From NCBI RefSeq assembly GCF_040939455.1, contig NC_134120.1:53025001-53089000 (forward strand): 64,000 nucleotides of DNA, given 5' to 3'. The notes under the pieces are model-generated. The model made no database searches, had not been told where the DNA came from, and worked only from the letters and a program-made list of their open reading frames with translations. Shown piece by piece: positions 1 to 11,614 of this stretch (position 1 is the stretch's first letter; each line of letters starts with the position of its first letter). Position numbers and translations under genes: made by a program. This stretch comes from Microcebus murinus (Eukaryota > Chordata > Mammalia > Primates > Cheirogaleidae).

Positions 1-353
1 TATTGGCACTTCATATTGAACCATTGCCTGTGTAACTCAATCTCCAGGCGTCCTCCCTTCCCCAGAGGTCAGACTGATATCTGGTGGCTAAAACCCCCAA
101 CCGTCCCTCACACTGCTGCTGTCTGACGTGACCAGCCCCTATCCTAAGTCACTTTATCAGTGTAAAGTGTCAAAAGATCCACCACAAGTCACCTTGTTAG
201 CATTGACTAGAGGTGTATTCCCATGGATCCATTAGGAATAACAAAGAAACTCCAATCACTCTGGAAATTCCAAGAGTTTAGAGGTTACCTTCCAGGAACT
301 GAGGACACAAGTTAGTCAAATTATTTATTATACATCTGGTAAGATATAAAATG
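1..353. other. Unassigned non-coding DNA
   Basis: I recognise no gene or repeat family here. The right end, ATAAAATG at 346-353, is the left target-site copy of the Alu that follows. Confidence 0.4.
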
Positions 354-669
<316 letters not shown>

Positions 670-674
670 ATAAA

Positions 675-1080
675 ATGCTTAAAGCATGATGCTATGAAGA
701 TAAAGCAAGAATATGGCTACTTTGTGACCAGTTTTGCTGGGATGACTCTTTCAGCCCCAGCAACATGTAAGATGAGTATCTCTGTTGCTGATACTCAGCT
801 GGACTTTGAAAAAGTCTTCCTGAGGTGTTAATGCTCTACCAGTTGTATTTGGAATGTCACTCAAGACTTTTACTACATTTACTTTTACTACTTTTACAAG
901 ACTGTACAAAAGTACTTTTAATTTAAAATGTATCGAGCTTTTTGTATGAGTATATATAAACATATATCATGTATATATGTCAACAGAGAAATACCAGAGT
1001 CAATGAAGATTGAATATTAAAATGCTAACGAGGCAGAAGCACTGCAGACATGTCTTTCATTTTCTCAGGATCACTTTCTA
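675..1080. other. AT-rich unassigned DNA
   Basis: AT-rich sequence without a recognisable gene. The only frames are short and unlike any protein I know. Confidence 0.4.
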
Positions 1081-1405
1081 GAAGTGAGATTCCTGTGTCA
1101 GAAGGTACATACATTCTTTATGGTGCAGTCACTATGGAATGGCAGTTATTCAAAAATTAAACATAGAATTATATGCGAGTTAGCATTTCTAATTCTAGGT
1201 ATATACTCCAAAGAATTGAAAACCCCAACCCAAACAGGTATTTGTATACCCATGTTCATAGAAATGTTATTTATTATCTTTTAACCTTGATCTTACTCTG
1301 ATTCACAATAGCCAAAGGGTGAAACTAATCCAAATGTCCACTGATGGATAAATAGGCAAACAAAATGTGGTATATACATACAATGGAATATTATTCAGCC
1401 TTAAA
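1081..1405 (+). mobile_element. Old LINE-1 ORF2 fragment (first part)
   Basis: The text resembles the 3' part of LINE-1 ORF2: a segment like CACAATAGCCAAAGGGTG followed by TCCACTGATGGATAAATAGG and TGGAATATTATTCAGCC. The frame is broken by stops. An Alu inserted at 1420 interrupts it, and it resumes at about 1774 with TTCCGACACATGCTACGAC. Confidence 0.75.
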
Positions 1406-1419
1406 AAGGAAGAAAATTC

Positions 1420-1546
1420 TCGCCTGTAATCCTAGCACTCTGGGAGGCCGAGGCAGGTGGATTGCTCGAGGTGAGGAGTTTGAAACCAGCCTGAGCAAGA
1501 GCGAGACCCTGTCTCTACTATAAATAGAAAGAAATTAATTGGCCAA

Positions 1547-1581
<35 letters not shown>

Positions 1582-1759
1582 GAAATCAGCCGGGCATGGT
1601 GGCACATGCCTGTAGTCCCAGCTACTCAGTACGCTGAGGCAGTAGGATTGCCTGAGCCCAGGAGTTTGAGGTTGCTGTGAGCTAGGCTGATGCCACGACA
1701 CTCACTCTAGCCTGGGCAACAAAGTGAGACTCTGTCTCAAAAAAAAAAAAAAAAAAAAA
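1420..1759 (+). mobile_element. Alu SINE, young lemur type, 5'-truncated
   Basis: The element begins at CGCCTGTAATCC, so roughly the first 15 bases of the usual Alu are missing. The linker has the young form TTAATTGGCCAACTAATATA followed by a (TA)n run at about 1550-1578. Target-site copies AAGGAAGAAAATTC lie at 1406-1419 and 1760-1773, inside the old LINE-1 fragment. Confidence 0.93.
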
Positions 1760-1773
1760 AAGGAAGAAAATTC

Positions 1774-2054
1774 CGACACATGCTACGACATGTGTTCTCC
1801 TGACCCTTTCCACTTAGAGGGGTAGTGAATTTGGCCAAGTGTGTGACCTGGCCCAAGTTAAAAGGAAACTCAATTTCTAAGTTTTATCTAGTTCTTTAGG
1901 TTGCTAGGATGGAGACCTAGGATTCTAGAGCATACAGTGGACAGTGTTTTGCAAAACACCAGATGAGCCCTTTGGTTGTGATGAGTTCTCCTTGAAGTAG
2001 TCCCAATGGGCGAGGACTGCAACAAAGAAAACTTAATTTCTCTGCCCACTAAAA
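1774..2054. other. End of LINE-1 remnant, then unassigned DNA
   Basis: The first tens of bases continue the LINE-1 ORF2 remnant that the Alu splits. The rest is unassigned. Confidence 0.4.
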
Positions 2055-2357
2055 TTTTTTTTTATTTTTTTGAGACAGAGTCTTGCTCTGTTGCCCAGGC
2101 TAGACTGTCGCCCGGGCTAGAGTGCAGTGGCGTCATCATAGCTCACAGCAACCTCAAACTCCTGGGCTCAAGCCACTCTCCTTCCTCAGTCTCCTGAGTA
2201 CGTGAGCCATTTGCACCCAGATAATTTTTCTGTTTTTTTAGTAGAGACAGGGTCTTGCTCTTTCTCAGGCTTGCCTTGAACTCCTGAGCTCAAGCAATCC
2301 TCCCACCTCAGCCTCCAGAGTGCTAGGATTGCAGGTGTGAGCCACTGCACCTGGCCC
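2055..2357 (-). mobile_element. Alu SINE, minus strand, with local duplication
   Basis: Reverse-oriented Alu with its T-run at the left and GAGACAGAG following. The segment near 2090-2125 repeats itself: TTGCCCAGGCTAGACTG is followed at once by TCGCCCGGGCTAGAGTG, giving about 20 extra bases compared with other copies. Confidence 0.88.
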
Positions 2358-2944
2358 AGAGAATGTTTTTAAAAGTAACAAAACAACCTTTAAATCTCCC
2401 CCTAATCAAAAGGCTGGGAAGCCAAGATTGTGAAATGCCTGGGGTGGGACAGGAGAGTTGACAGAGAAGTTCTCTGCAGGGAGGGCGGGGTCCAAGCAAA
2501 ATGAAGAAACAGGTATGGAATGAGGTTTCTTTGCAGTTGAAGGTGGAGAAGTTGTACAACAGGAATGTGTTCTGTTACGTTGTAAAATATCACTCTGCTG
2601 AAGCTGCCTTCTCTCCAGCCCAGCCTGTGTTCGAGAAGCCGGGTGGAATCAGGCAGGGGATGCAGAGTGCCAGGCGGAAGACAGAGGGAGGTGGCAAAAG
2701 GGAGCTGTCTGGCACCTGGGATGGCTGAGAAACCCCCAGGAACAGGATTCTGAGCAGCAAGTGATCAACTAACTGTGATAGAACCTTCCAGAAGCTCTGG
2801 AGATGGTGTAGGTACAAACTGCCCATTGTGGATGAGCAGATGGGTGGGCACTGATTCATTTCTATTGATCTTAAAAAAACAAACGGTTTTAAAAGGATGG
2901 AGGATTTGAAGACATCAATGTGACAGATATTCACTGACACGTGT
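2358..2944. other. Unassigned DNA
   Basis: Frames of 75-116 codons occur on both strands, but they overlap each other and resemble nothing I recognise. I see no splice-flanked exon or RNA gene. Confidence 0.35.
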
Positions 2945-3276
2945 CAAAAATATTTTCCTTTTTGATGTGCTGTTGTATTCGGTTTGCTAGTGTTTTGTTG
3001 AGGATTTTTATGTTCATTGCAATTATTGATCTGTAGTTTTCTTTGTTGTGTCCTTGCCTGGCTTTGGTATCAGGGTGATACTAGCTTTGTAGAATGAGTT
3101 AGGGAGAAATCCTTCCACCTTAATTGTTTGGAATCGTTTTGGTGGCATTGGTACCAGTACTTCTTTGTATGTCTGGGAGGATTCAACTGTGAGTTCCTCT
3201 GGTCCTGGGCTTTTTCTTGTTGTTGAGAGATTTTTTTAATCACTGATTCAATCTCGCTACTCATTATTGGTCTGTT
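2945..3276 (-). mobile_element. LINE-1 ORF2 fragment, minus strand
   Basis: The plus strand reads as the complement of the LINE-1 reverse-transcriptase region, for example GGCTTTGGTATCAGGGTGAT followed by a stretch like TTGTAGAATGAGTTAGGGAG. The coding frame is broken. It continues for a short distance beyond the Alu inserted at 3289. Confidence 0.8.
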
Positions 3277-3288
3277 CAATTTTCTTTT

Positions 3289-3646
3289 CTTTTTTTCTTT
3301 CTTTCTTTTCTTTCTTTTTTTTTTTTGAGACAGAGTCTCACCCTGTTGTTCGGGCTAGAGAGCTGTGGCGTCAGCCTAGCTCACAGTAACCTTGAACTCC
3401 TGCACTCAGGAATTTCTTCTGCCTCAGCCTCCTGAGTAGCTGGGACTACCGGCATGCGCCACCATGCCAAGCCCAGCTAATTTTTTCTATATATTTTTAG
3501 TTAGCCAATTAATTTCTTTCTATTTTTAGTAGAGACGGGGGTTTCACTCTTGCTCAGGCTGGTTTCGAACTCCTAACCTTGAGTGATCCTCCCGCCCCAG
3601 CCTCCCAGAGTGCTAGGATTATAGGTGTGAGCCACTGTGCCCCGCC
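3289..3646 (-). mobile_element. Alu SINE, minus strand
   Basis: Reverse-oriented dimeric Alu with a mixed T/C tail at the left. Target-site copies CAATTTTCTTTT lie at 3277-3288 and 3647-3658, so it inserted into the LINE-1 fragment. The linker reads TTAGTTAGCCAATTAATTTC, intermediate between the older and younger forms. Confidence 0.93.
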
Positions 3647-3658
3647 CAATTTTCTTTT

Positions 3659-4659
3659 AATTTAAAATATTCTTCCTCCTTATTGTTTGCCTTTTAACCT
3701 CAGTCATGCTCTGCTTGCCTTGACCCTTTGCCAGAGACAAGCTCACCTCTGGCCTCTCCTTTTTGTCTGCCACTGACTCTGCTCAGTCTTATATCAGTTC
3801 ATATAAAATTCAAGTGCATATAACAAAAAACCCAAAGTAATCATGGCTTAAATACATTAGTGTGTATTTTCTCACAGAAGATTTTTAGGAGCCCAAGATG
3901 TTTCTTTCTGTTCCAACATTGTCACTTGGAGCCTTCTTCCTTGGAGATCACACCATGGCCCTGTACATGGAGCTTCAGCCAACATGCCAGCATTCCTGGC
4001 TAAACAACACGCAGAAGAACAGAAAAGGCACAGCTCTCAGATTCAGCTCCTGTTACAACCGCTTTCTCCCAAGTCCCATACATTTTTTTTATATCTCATT
4101 GGCTAGAATGTGGCCACACCTGGCAGTGAATGAGGCTGGGAAATGTAGTCTTTTAGGTGAGGGGCATTGTCACCCTAAGTAAAAGTTTCTTACCTAAGCA
4201 ATAATTTCAAGATGAATGATGGCAGGGTAGGCAAATAGCAGTCTCTGCCGCAGTTCTGTTACATTGTCCCACCCCTAAACATACGACTTGCCCAAGGATC
4301 TTCCTTCGACCCCTTTCCATCTCTCTCTCGACACCCTGCTCTTCAGGATTTCTGCCGCAGGTAGGAGATCTTTGACATCATGTGTGTGGTATCTCTTCCG
4401 ATCTCTCCTGTAAACTACCTCCAGGTGCATCTCCCTGAACACTCTCCGAGCCTCGCAGGTAGGTTCATACTCCCCAGCCTGGCCCAGCCTCCACAGTGAG
4501 GCCCGACCTGCCTTCAGACTAGTTCCCTAGCGTCCCTCTGTGCATGAGATACCTTCCAGCCAAGCTGGACTTTTGGTTTTTCCAAATATATTTTTCTCTG
4601 CCCGGAAAGCCCTAACTACTAATTCCATCCATCTGGTGAACATATACTCAATGGGGTTA
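3659..4659. other. Unassigned DNA
   Basis: Mixed-composition sequence. A 94-codon frame at 3898-4182 has no recognisable motif or family. No RNA gene seen. Confidence 0.35.
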
Positions 4660-4966
4660 TTTTATTTTGTTTTATTTTGCTTTTTTTTGAAATAAGGTCT
4701 CGCTCTGTCAACCCAGGCTGGAGAGCAGTGGTGTCATCAGCTCACTGCAACCTCAAATTCCCGGCCTCCAATTACCCTCCTGTCTCAGCCTCCCAAGTAG
4801 CTGGGACTACAGGTGTGCACCACCATGCCCAGCTAATTTTTCTGTTTTCTGTAGAGATGAGGTTTCACTCTTGTTCAGCCTGGTCTTGAACTCCTGAACT
4901 CAAGCGATCCTCCTGCTTCGGCCTTCCAGTGTGCTGGGATTACAGGGTGAGCCACCGCACGCAGCC
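4660..4966 (-). mobile_element. Alu SINE, ancestral primate type (AluJ-like)
   Basis: Reverse-oriented dimeric Alu. Its left arm has GTGCTGGGATTACAG, not the GTGCTAGGATTACAG of the lemur copies, and it lacks the AGAAAGAAATTA linker. It is diverged, which fits insertion before the strepsirrhine-specific expansion. Confidence 0.85.
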
Positions 4967-5737
4967 GTCTTTTTAAATGTGGTGGAGTGGTGGGAAAACA
5001 GAGTTAATGCCAGGGACAAGGTGCCACAGCAGGGAGGGAGTGGGAAGCAATACCCCCGCTGCTCTCTCCTCTCCCACTTCTTTCTCTTGCTGCTGCTTCT
5101 GAAGGCTGAATCCACTGGACACATGCCAGACAGGGAGGGAGCCTAGCAGGGCGCTCACAGGGCCCGGCCTGGGCCTGGAGCAGGGCAGAGAAGGGCAAGG
5201 GACGGAGCTAGGGGACAAGTGGAGAGTAACTAACCTGACAGATAATCAGGATGAATGAATTTGAATATTTAACTATTTAATGGATATTTAATATGTAACA
5301 CCTATTTAATATTGTCTGCTATTTTTCCATTATAAGATTTACAACAAGCATGCAAATCTTAGTGATCCACTGGAATGTAGTTATTATGGGTTCCAGGACA
5401 GACTACTAGAAAACCAGAGTTATGTATCACTGACTTCTCAGTGAGCGTGTGTCAAGCGGAAGGAATCAACACACTCATGAGCACCTTGTTTCCACCTCCC
5501 ATTCCCAAGGGTAAGTTTTGGATAAAATGTCAGGCACTTGGTCAGAGCGTTAGAAAGTGTCAAATGAAATACTGACCTGGTTACTTGGTAATCCGAAATG
5601 AAATATAAAGGTACTTCGGAAATATAAGCAGGTTTATTAATTAAGGTACAAGAGTGACCTTTAATCAAAGTACTATTTAATGTTAGATGAGGAAATAAAA
5701 AGAGATGATTAAATTGTAAGCAAGATAGACCACTGCT
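4967..5737. other. Unassigned DNA
   Basis: GC-richer to about 5220 and AT-rich after. Frames of 60-80 codons on both strands at 4900-5218 overlap in every frame and look like composition effects. Confidence 0.35.
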
Positions 5738-6069
5738 GGCCGGGCGTGGTGGCTCATGCCTGTAATCCCAGCACTCTGGGAGGCAGAAGCGGGTGGATGG
5801 TTTGAGCTCAGGAGTTTGAGACCAGTCTGAGCAAGAGCGAGACCCAGTCTCTACTAAAAATAGAAAGAAATTACTTGGACATCTAAAAACATATATAGAA
5901 AAAATTAGCTGGGCATGGTGGCGCATGCCTGTAGTCCCAGCTACTCAGGAGGCTGAGGCAGGAGGATCACTTGAGCCCAGGAGTTTGAGGTTGCTGTGAG
6001 ATACACTGACACCATGGCACTCTAGCCTGGGCAACAAAGTGAGACTCTGTCTGAAATAAAAAAAAAAAA
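5738..6069 (+). mobile_element. Alu SINE, older lemur type
   Basis: Full dimeric Alu starting GGCCGGGCGTGG. The linker is TTACTTGGACATCTAAAAAC. The flanks GATAGACCACTGCT (5724-5737) and GGTAGACCACCGCT (6070-6083) are a slightly diverged target-site duplication. Confidence 0.93.
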
Positions 6070-6083
6070 GGTAGACCACCGCT

Positions 6084-7426
6084 TTAACTATTGTCCTTCC
6101 CTGGGGAGTTGGGGCATTTGGTCTTGTGCCTGAAAAGAAGGCACCGAAGGACTCCATCTCCATCACTTCCTAGGATTTAATTAAATTAACTAATATGACT
6201 ACTAAATCGGTACCTTTCAGGGGAAAAAGTCATGAAGATACGTAACAGGACGAGGGAAGGTGAATGGTAGAGGGATGTAGGTGGCTCAAGGGCAGGAACC
6301 TGCTAATCTCCCAGGAGCCTCCTAAGCGGCCCAAGGGGGAAAGAACCGGACCTGGATGGTGACTCTGCTGGGCAGAGCTGGTTCTGTGCCCAGACCTGAG
6401 ATACTACCCCCATCTCCTGTGTTATTGAAGAGCTAGCTCAGTTCTGAAAGCAAGGGATGGAGAGACAAGGGGTAAGAGGAATGTCTTTAGTGGACATGTC
6501 ATCAAATCTGTGAACACGCGCGATCTCCGGATTCCTAGCTGAAGGAGGAGCGCAGGGAGAGCCATCTGCCTGTGAGGGCCCAGCAATGGCAGCAAGGGCG
6601 CAACCTCTGCTGGCCTTATCTTTCGATAAAGCCTTAGCGAGCAAACCGAGTCTTTCTCTTTCCAGATAACAAGACAGGCTTTATCAAGACTACCACCAGG
6701 GGCTTGGCGAGGTTCTGACTCCAGGAGGCGTGGCCGGCGGGGGAGGGAGGCCCTAGCAGCTCTGTGGGGCTGTGGACTCCTCGGACCACCTTCTCCAAAA
6801 ATCTCCAGCTTGGACTTTCACACTGCTTCCTCCACGTTGAGGGTCGCAAAAAGCAATGATCACATGTGGGTGACAATTTTAGAGAACTTGCTCCGGTAAC
6901 ACCCAGGGTCCTGACCTTGCTACAAGTTATCAAAACTGCAAGCTTTGGGGTGAGTCACAGGCGGTGGTGGGCGGAGGGTTTGGTTTGAGGTGGGGTTGGA
7001 ATGCTCGTGTCGGGTGTGGATCCAAATCAGGAAGAGACTCAGGCACACGAGGGAGTGTGAGTCCAGGGCTGCAGGGCCCACTACTCAGGCCTGGGGACCA
7101 TTTCTAGAGTGGATGTTTGTCTGCTGAGTCACACCGAGCCACAGACCACTGCCTAAACCTTCCTCCTTCCTCCCCTCTTCAGATTCCAGCCGTAGTTTTA
7201 CAGCATGCATCCCAGGATATAACGTTAGGAAGCTCCAGTGCTCCGGTTTCACAGGCTAGATTATTGGGAGTATTCTCATAATAGACACCATAAAATGAAC
7301 CCAGATAAGTACAGGCCTTGCATTGCCCACGCTCAAACCTCAACCCCTGCTACTCACTGTCTGTTATACCCAACATCTCTGAGCTGCAGTACTCTTGTTT
7401 GTCAGATAAGACTAATACGCCTATAT
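6084..7426. other. Unassigned DNA, locally GC-rich
   Basis: About 1.3 kb without a recognisable repeat. Frames at 6438-6644 and 6634-6933 have no motif I know. The stretch near 6655-6680 (AACAAGACAGGCTTTAT) could be the complement of an LTR polyadenylation region, but no matching LTR ends were found. Confidence 0.35.
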
Positions 7427-7437
7427 AGAAAGGTTGT

Positions 7438-7775
<338 letters not shown>

Positions 7776-7839
7776 AGAAAGGTTGTCATCATTATGTAAA
7801 ATATTTATAAGTACCTAATATATTGCAGATAGGAAGTAT

Positions 7840-7926
7840 TTTAGTTATTACCTATGTATCTATCCTATATCTATGCTACTATGTCTATATCTGTATCTAT
7901 GTCTATAGCTACATGAATCTATAGAT
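7840..7926. repeat. Degenerate (TATC)n microsatellite
   Basis: Irregular runs of CTAT/TCTA tetranucleotides (for example CTATGTCTATATCTGTATC) form a decayed tetranucleotide repeat. Confidence 0.75.
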
Positions 7927-7958
7927 TGAGTAAATTTATTTATATATATAACAGTTTT

Positions 7959-8287
7959 TTTTTTTTTTTTTTTTTTTGAGACAGAGTCTCACTTTGTTGC
8001 CCGGGCTAGAGTGAGTGCCGTGGCGTCAGCCTAGCTCACAGCAACCTCAATCTCCTGGGCTCAAGCGATCCTCCTGCTTCAGCCTCCCGAGTAGCTGGGA
8101 CTACAGGCATGCGCCACCATGCCCGGCTAATTTTTTATATATATATTAGTTGGCCAATTAATTCCTTTCTATTTATAGTAGAGACGGGGTCTCGCTCGGG
8201 CTGGTTTTGAACTCCTGACCTTGAGCAATCCGCCCGCCTCGGCCTCCCAAGAGCTAGGATTACAGGCGTGAGCCACAGCGCCCGGCC
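7959..8287 (-). mobile_element. Alu SINE, young lemur type, minus strand
   Basis: Reverse-oriented Alu with a long T-run at 7955-7977 and a (TA)n linker. The target-site duplication TATATATATAACAGTTTT (7941-7958) recurs at 8288-8305 with at most one change at its end. The insertion is in the 3' portion of an old LINE-1. Confidence 0.95.
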
Positions 8288-8299
8288 TATATATATAAC

Positions 8300-8344
8300 A
8301 GTTTTATTGAGATACAGTTTATATAAAACTCCAATTATTTATTT
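8300..8344. mobile_element. Old LINE-1 3'-UTR fragment (first part)
   Basis: GTTTTATTGAGATACAGTTT matches the start of a common old-LINE-1 3' segment. It is interrupted by the Alu at 8345 and resumes at 8696 through about 8800 with AACATTTCTATCACCCC and AAAAAGAAAC. Subfamily not determined. Confidence 0.65.
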
Positions 8345-8680
8345 ATTTATTTATTTATTTTTTGAGACAGGGTCTCACTTTGTTGCCCAGGCTAGAGTGA
8401 GTGCCATGGCGTCAGCCTAGCTCACAGCAACGTCAAACTCCTGGGCTCAAGCGATCCTACTGCCTCAGCCTCCCGAGTAGCTGGGACTACAGACATGCAC
8501 CACCATGCCCAGCTAATTTTTTCTATGTGTATTAGTTGGCCAATTAATTTCTTTCTATTTATAGTAGAGACGGGGTCTTGCTCTTGCTCAGCTTGGTTTC
8601 GAACTCCTGACCTCGAACAATCCGCCTGCCTCGGCCTCCCAGAGTGCTAGCATTATAGGCGTGAGCCATTGTGCCTGGCC
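8345..8680 (-). mobile_element. Alu SINE, young lemur type, minus strand
   Basis: Reverse-oriented Alu whose tail is a (TTTA)n run. Flanks TCCAATTATTTATTT (8330-8344) and TCCAGTCATTTATTT (8681-8695) are an imperfect target-site duplication. It lies about 60 bases from the Alu ending at 8287, in the same orientation. Confidence 0.93.
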
Positions 8681-8799
8681 TCCAGTCATTTATTTTTAAG
8701 AATATAATTCAATGACTTTTAGAAAATCTAATAAGTTATGCAACTATTGCCACAATCTAATGTTAGAACATTTCTATCACCCCAAAAAGAAACTTGTGG

Positions 8800-9158
8800 T
8801 CATTTGCACTTACTAGAGTAAGTTCATTCTATATAAAGCTTAAATTAATTTATTATAGAAATTCCTCCCACTCACCCAAAAAACCCTCCCAAGATATAAA
8901 ATAGCTAAGGTTAGGTTTTACTTAATAAATGTTGAATTTGATTTTTCTTTTACCTTTTCAAATTTTGCCAACCCATGGACATTCCTAGAGAGCAGTTTTC
9001 TGTAAAATGAAGACAGGAGATCAAAACTGAGATTACATCAATTTCCATCTGTAGCATTTGGAACAGTGCCCACCCTCACAGTAACCTTGGTCTCCAGTAA
9101 AAGTTTGTTGAATAAAACTTTGAACAGTGATGCAAATCTTGCTGTTTCTGCTAAAACA
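8800..9158. other. Unassigned, possibly old LINE-2-like DNA
   Basis: Mostly unassigned. The phrase GGAACAGTGCCCACC followed by AGTAAAAGTTTGTTGAATAAA resembles the 3' end of old LINE-2/MIR-type repeats, but too little is conserved to assign it. Confidence 0.3.
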
Positions 9159-9169
9159 GAAACCAAAAA

Positions 9170-9461
<292 letters not shown>

Positions 9462-9472
9462 GAAACCAAAAA

Positions 9473-9690
9473 TCATTAAAGCTGAAAATTGACATGGCTG
9501 AATTTAATATAAAGTTTGTTTCTTTTAATAATCTTAAGAAAGGTAGTTATTTTATGGCTTTTAACTCAAGATGGCAAGTGTTTCATTTATCGAAAGATTT
9601 TAAGTAAAATTCAGTTGATTGAATAATCAAGTTTAAGGATACACAGAAGTAAATTTGGTCTTCGTAGCCCAGTTAAAAAATCCTTGAATA
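9473..9690. other. Unassigned AT-rich DNA before the L1 derivative
   Basis: No feature seen except the left target-site copy TTAAAAAATCCTTGAATA at 9673-9690. Confidence 0.4.
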
Positions 9691-11017
9691 GGGAGGTGCC
9701 AAGATGGCAGACTCAGAGCGGCCGCACAGGCTGCTCCCTGGGAGAGGACTGAACCTGCGGTGGAGGCTCACCTGCAGATGGCCTCTGGGACAGAGCCTCC
9801 TAGATCAGCAGACAACTGATGGGAGACGCTCAGAGTGAAGGGAGGGGGACGGGGAGTGCCACTCACCGAGCTGGGAAGGGACCTGGGAGACCCCCACACC
9901 TGGGGAAGGGATAAAGGAGGGAGCCCAGGCCCCGTGCTCCCTGCATGGACACTGCCACTCGGCTGCCAGGGCACCGTGCCACCACCCCTGCAGGTCTCTG
10001 TGCTGCTCAGGGACTCCTTGGGGACTGCAGCGAAGCTGCATCGGAGGGGAGGCTCAGCAGGGGCCGCTGGTCTTGGTTCCCTGGCTGCCACAGCTGAGGC
10101 GACACTGAGCTCTCAGGTCGGGAGCTCCCGGTCTATACAGGGAGCAGTTTGCTGCAGCTGTCCCCACAGTGTCCCAGGCCAGGAGGGAGCAGAGGGAGCA
10201 GACGCACTCACACGCCCCTGACGGTGAGCCGGGTGCTCCCCTCCCCGCCCCGCCCAGGGAGCCCAAATGGAGCTCGAAGGGTCCCACAGTAGCAGCCACT
10301 GGGAAAGCTGAATGGGGAGACAGCCCCAACCACCCAGCAGCCCAGACCCCATGGCACCGCACCCTGACCAGTGGAGCCATGCCAAAGCCCAAGCCCCCCA
10401 GCCCTGCAGGCCACACGGAAGTCCGTGCCCCTTCAGACCCACATGCCCTGTGGCAGGCCGTGCTTCCTGATTTTGTATGCTGGCTGGCAGGCCATGCCCC
10501 ACAGCCCCAAGTGCTGACCAGCAAAACAAGCCCCCTGGCCCTGCACACCAGCCAGTGGGCCACCACGCCTCCATGGCACCGCACGATGCCATGCCTACAG
10601 TCCAGGTCTTCCTCACGGACCCACTAGACACCAGCCGTGCCCCCACCCCTTGCACACCGCCGTTACACCTAGACCCGGACGGAGCGAACACCTGCATGCC
10701 TGACCCCATGGCCACTGCCTAGACGGCCCGGAGATAATTAGCCTAAGCGAAGGATCTCGGGAATGGAAAACCAAACACCACGCGTTCTCACTGCCCAGTG
10801 GGAGCTGAACGATGGGTACACACAGGCCCAAAGCAACATAAAGGACACGAGAAATCAAGAAGTGGGAAGGTAGGAAGGGGGTCGTGGGATAAAAACTTCC
10901 CTGTTGGGTACAATGAACACAATGTGGTGATGAGCACACCAAAAGCTCTGACTTACTCATTATTCAAGGTATCCATGTAACAAGAACATTTGTGTCCCCT
11001 CAATTAATATTTTGAAA
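9691..11017 (+). mobile_element. LINE-1 derivative: 5' UTR joined to 3' end, ORFs absent
   Basis: The element opens GGGAGGTGCCAAGATGGC, matching the layout of a primate LINE-1 5' end, with a YY1-type CCAAGATGGC at 9699-9708. About 1 kb of GC-rich DNA follows. From about 10730 the text switches to the end of LINE-1 ORF2 and its 3' UTR: ATTAGCCTAAGCGAAGG and GGGAATGGAAAACCAAACAC align with 52231-52282 of the LINE-1 at 51.7 kb. ORF1 and nearly all ORF2 are missing. Flanks TTAAAAAATCCTTGAATA (9673-9690) and TTAAAAAACCCTTAAATA (11018-11035) differ at two bases, so the 1.33-kb unit inserted as one piece by target-primed reverse transcription. Overlapping frames up to 200 codons inside it are probably composition artefacts. 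It may be a spliced L1 transcript, a deletion derivative or a nonautonomous family. Confidence 0.8.
9699..9708 (+). promoter_or_regulatory. Putative YY1 site in L1-type 5' UTR
   Basis: CCAAGATGGC near the very start of the element corresponds to the YY1 site that positions transcription initiation in primate LINE-1 5' UTRs. The assignment rests on motif and position only. Confidence 0.55.
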
Positions 11018-11283
11018 TTAAAAAACCCTTAAATATAATTGTAAAAATTTGATAATATTAACTCAAGATAATTATGATAAATGAAAAGGTATTGTATTCT
11101 TCACTAAGACTGTTAAATTTATGAAAAAATTTTTTTGGATTTTGCATGAAAAAATTAAAAAGTGGTTGGTTTATTTTGTCTTCACATGTTATTATGTACC
11201 TAGTAGAAATCCAAAAGGAATAAAGAATATACAGTGAAGTCTTCCTCTGTTAACATTGGTTGTCTCTTAAAAGAATTGCTTTG

Positions 11284-11614
11284 GGCCAGGTGCGGTGGCT
11301 CACACCTGTAATCCTAGCTCTCTGGGAGGCCGAGGCGGGCGGATTGCTCAAGGTCAGGAGTTCGAAATAAGACCCTGTCTCTACTATAAAGAGAAATAAA
11401 TTAATTGACCAACTAATATATATATATATATATAAAATAGCCGGGCATGGTGGCGCATGCCTGTAGTCCCAGCTGCTCAGGAGGCTGAGGTAGTAGGATC
11501 GCCTGAGCCCAGGAATTTGAGGTTGCTGTGAGCTAGGCTGATGCCACGGCACTCACTCTAGCCTGGGCAACAAAGCAAGACTCTGTCTCAAAAATAAATA
11601 AATAAATAAATAAA
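11284..11614 (+). mobile_element. Alu SINE, young lemur type
   Basis: Dimeric Alu starting GGCCAGGTGCGG. The left arm lacks the usual CCAGCCTGAGCAAGAGC segment (GTTCGAAATAAGACCCTG), a small internal deletion. The linker has (TA)n and the tail is (AAAT)n. No clear target-site duplication was found. Confidence 0.92.

Noticed and set aside
5438..5926. 162-codon minus frame
   Set aside because: Most of it is Alu antisense translation (typical MRHHAQLIF start); many similar frames in the window have the same origin.
10054..10715. Frames of 152-200 codons inside the LINE-1 derivative
   Set aside because: They lie in GC-rich 5'-UTR-like DNA, overlap on both strands and show no ORF1 or ORF2 similarity.
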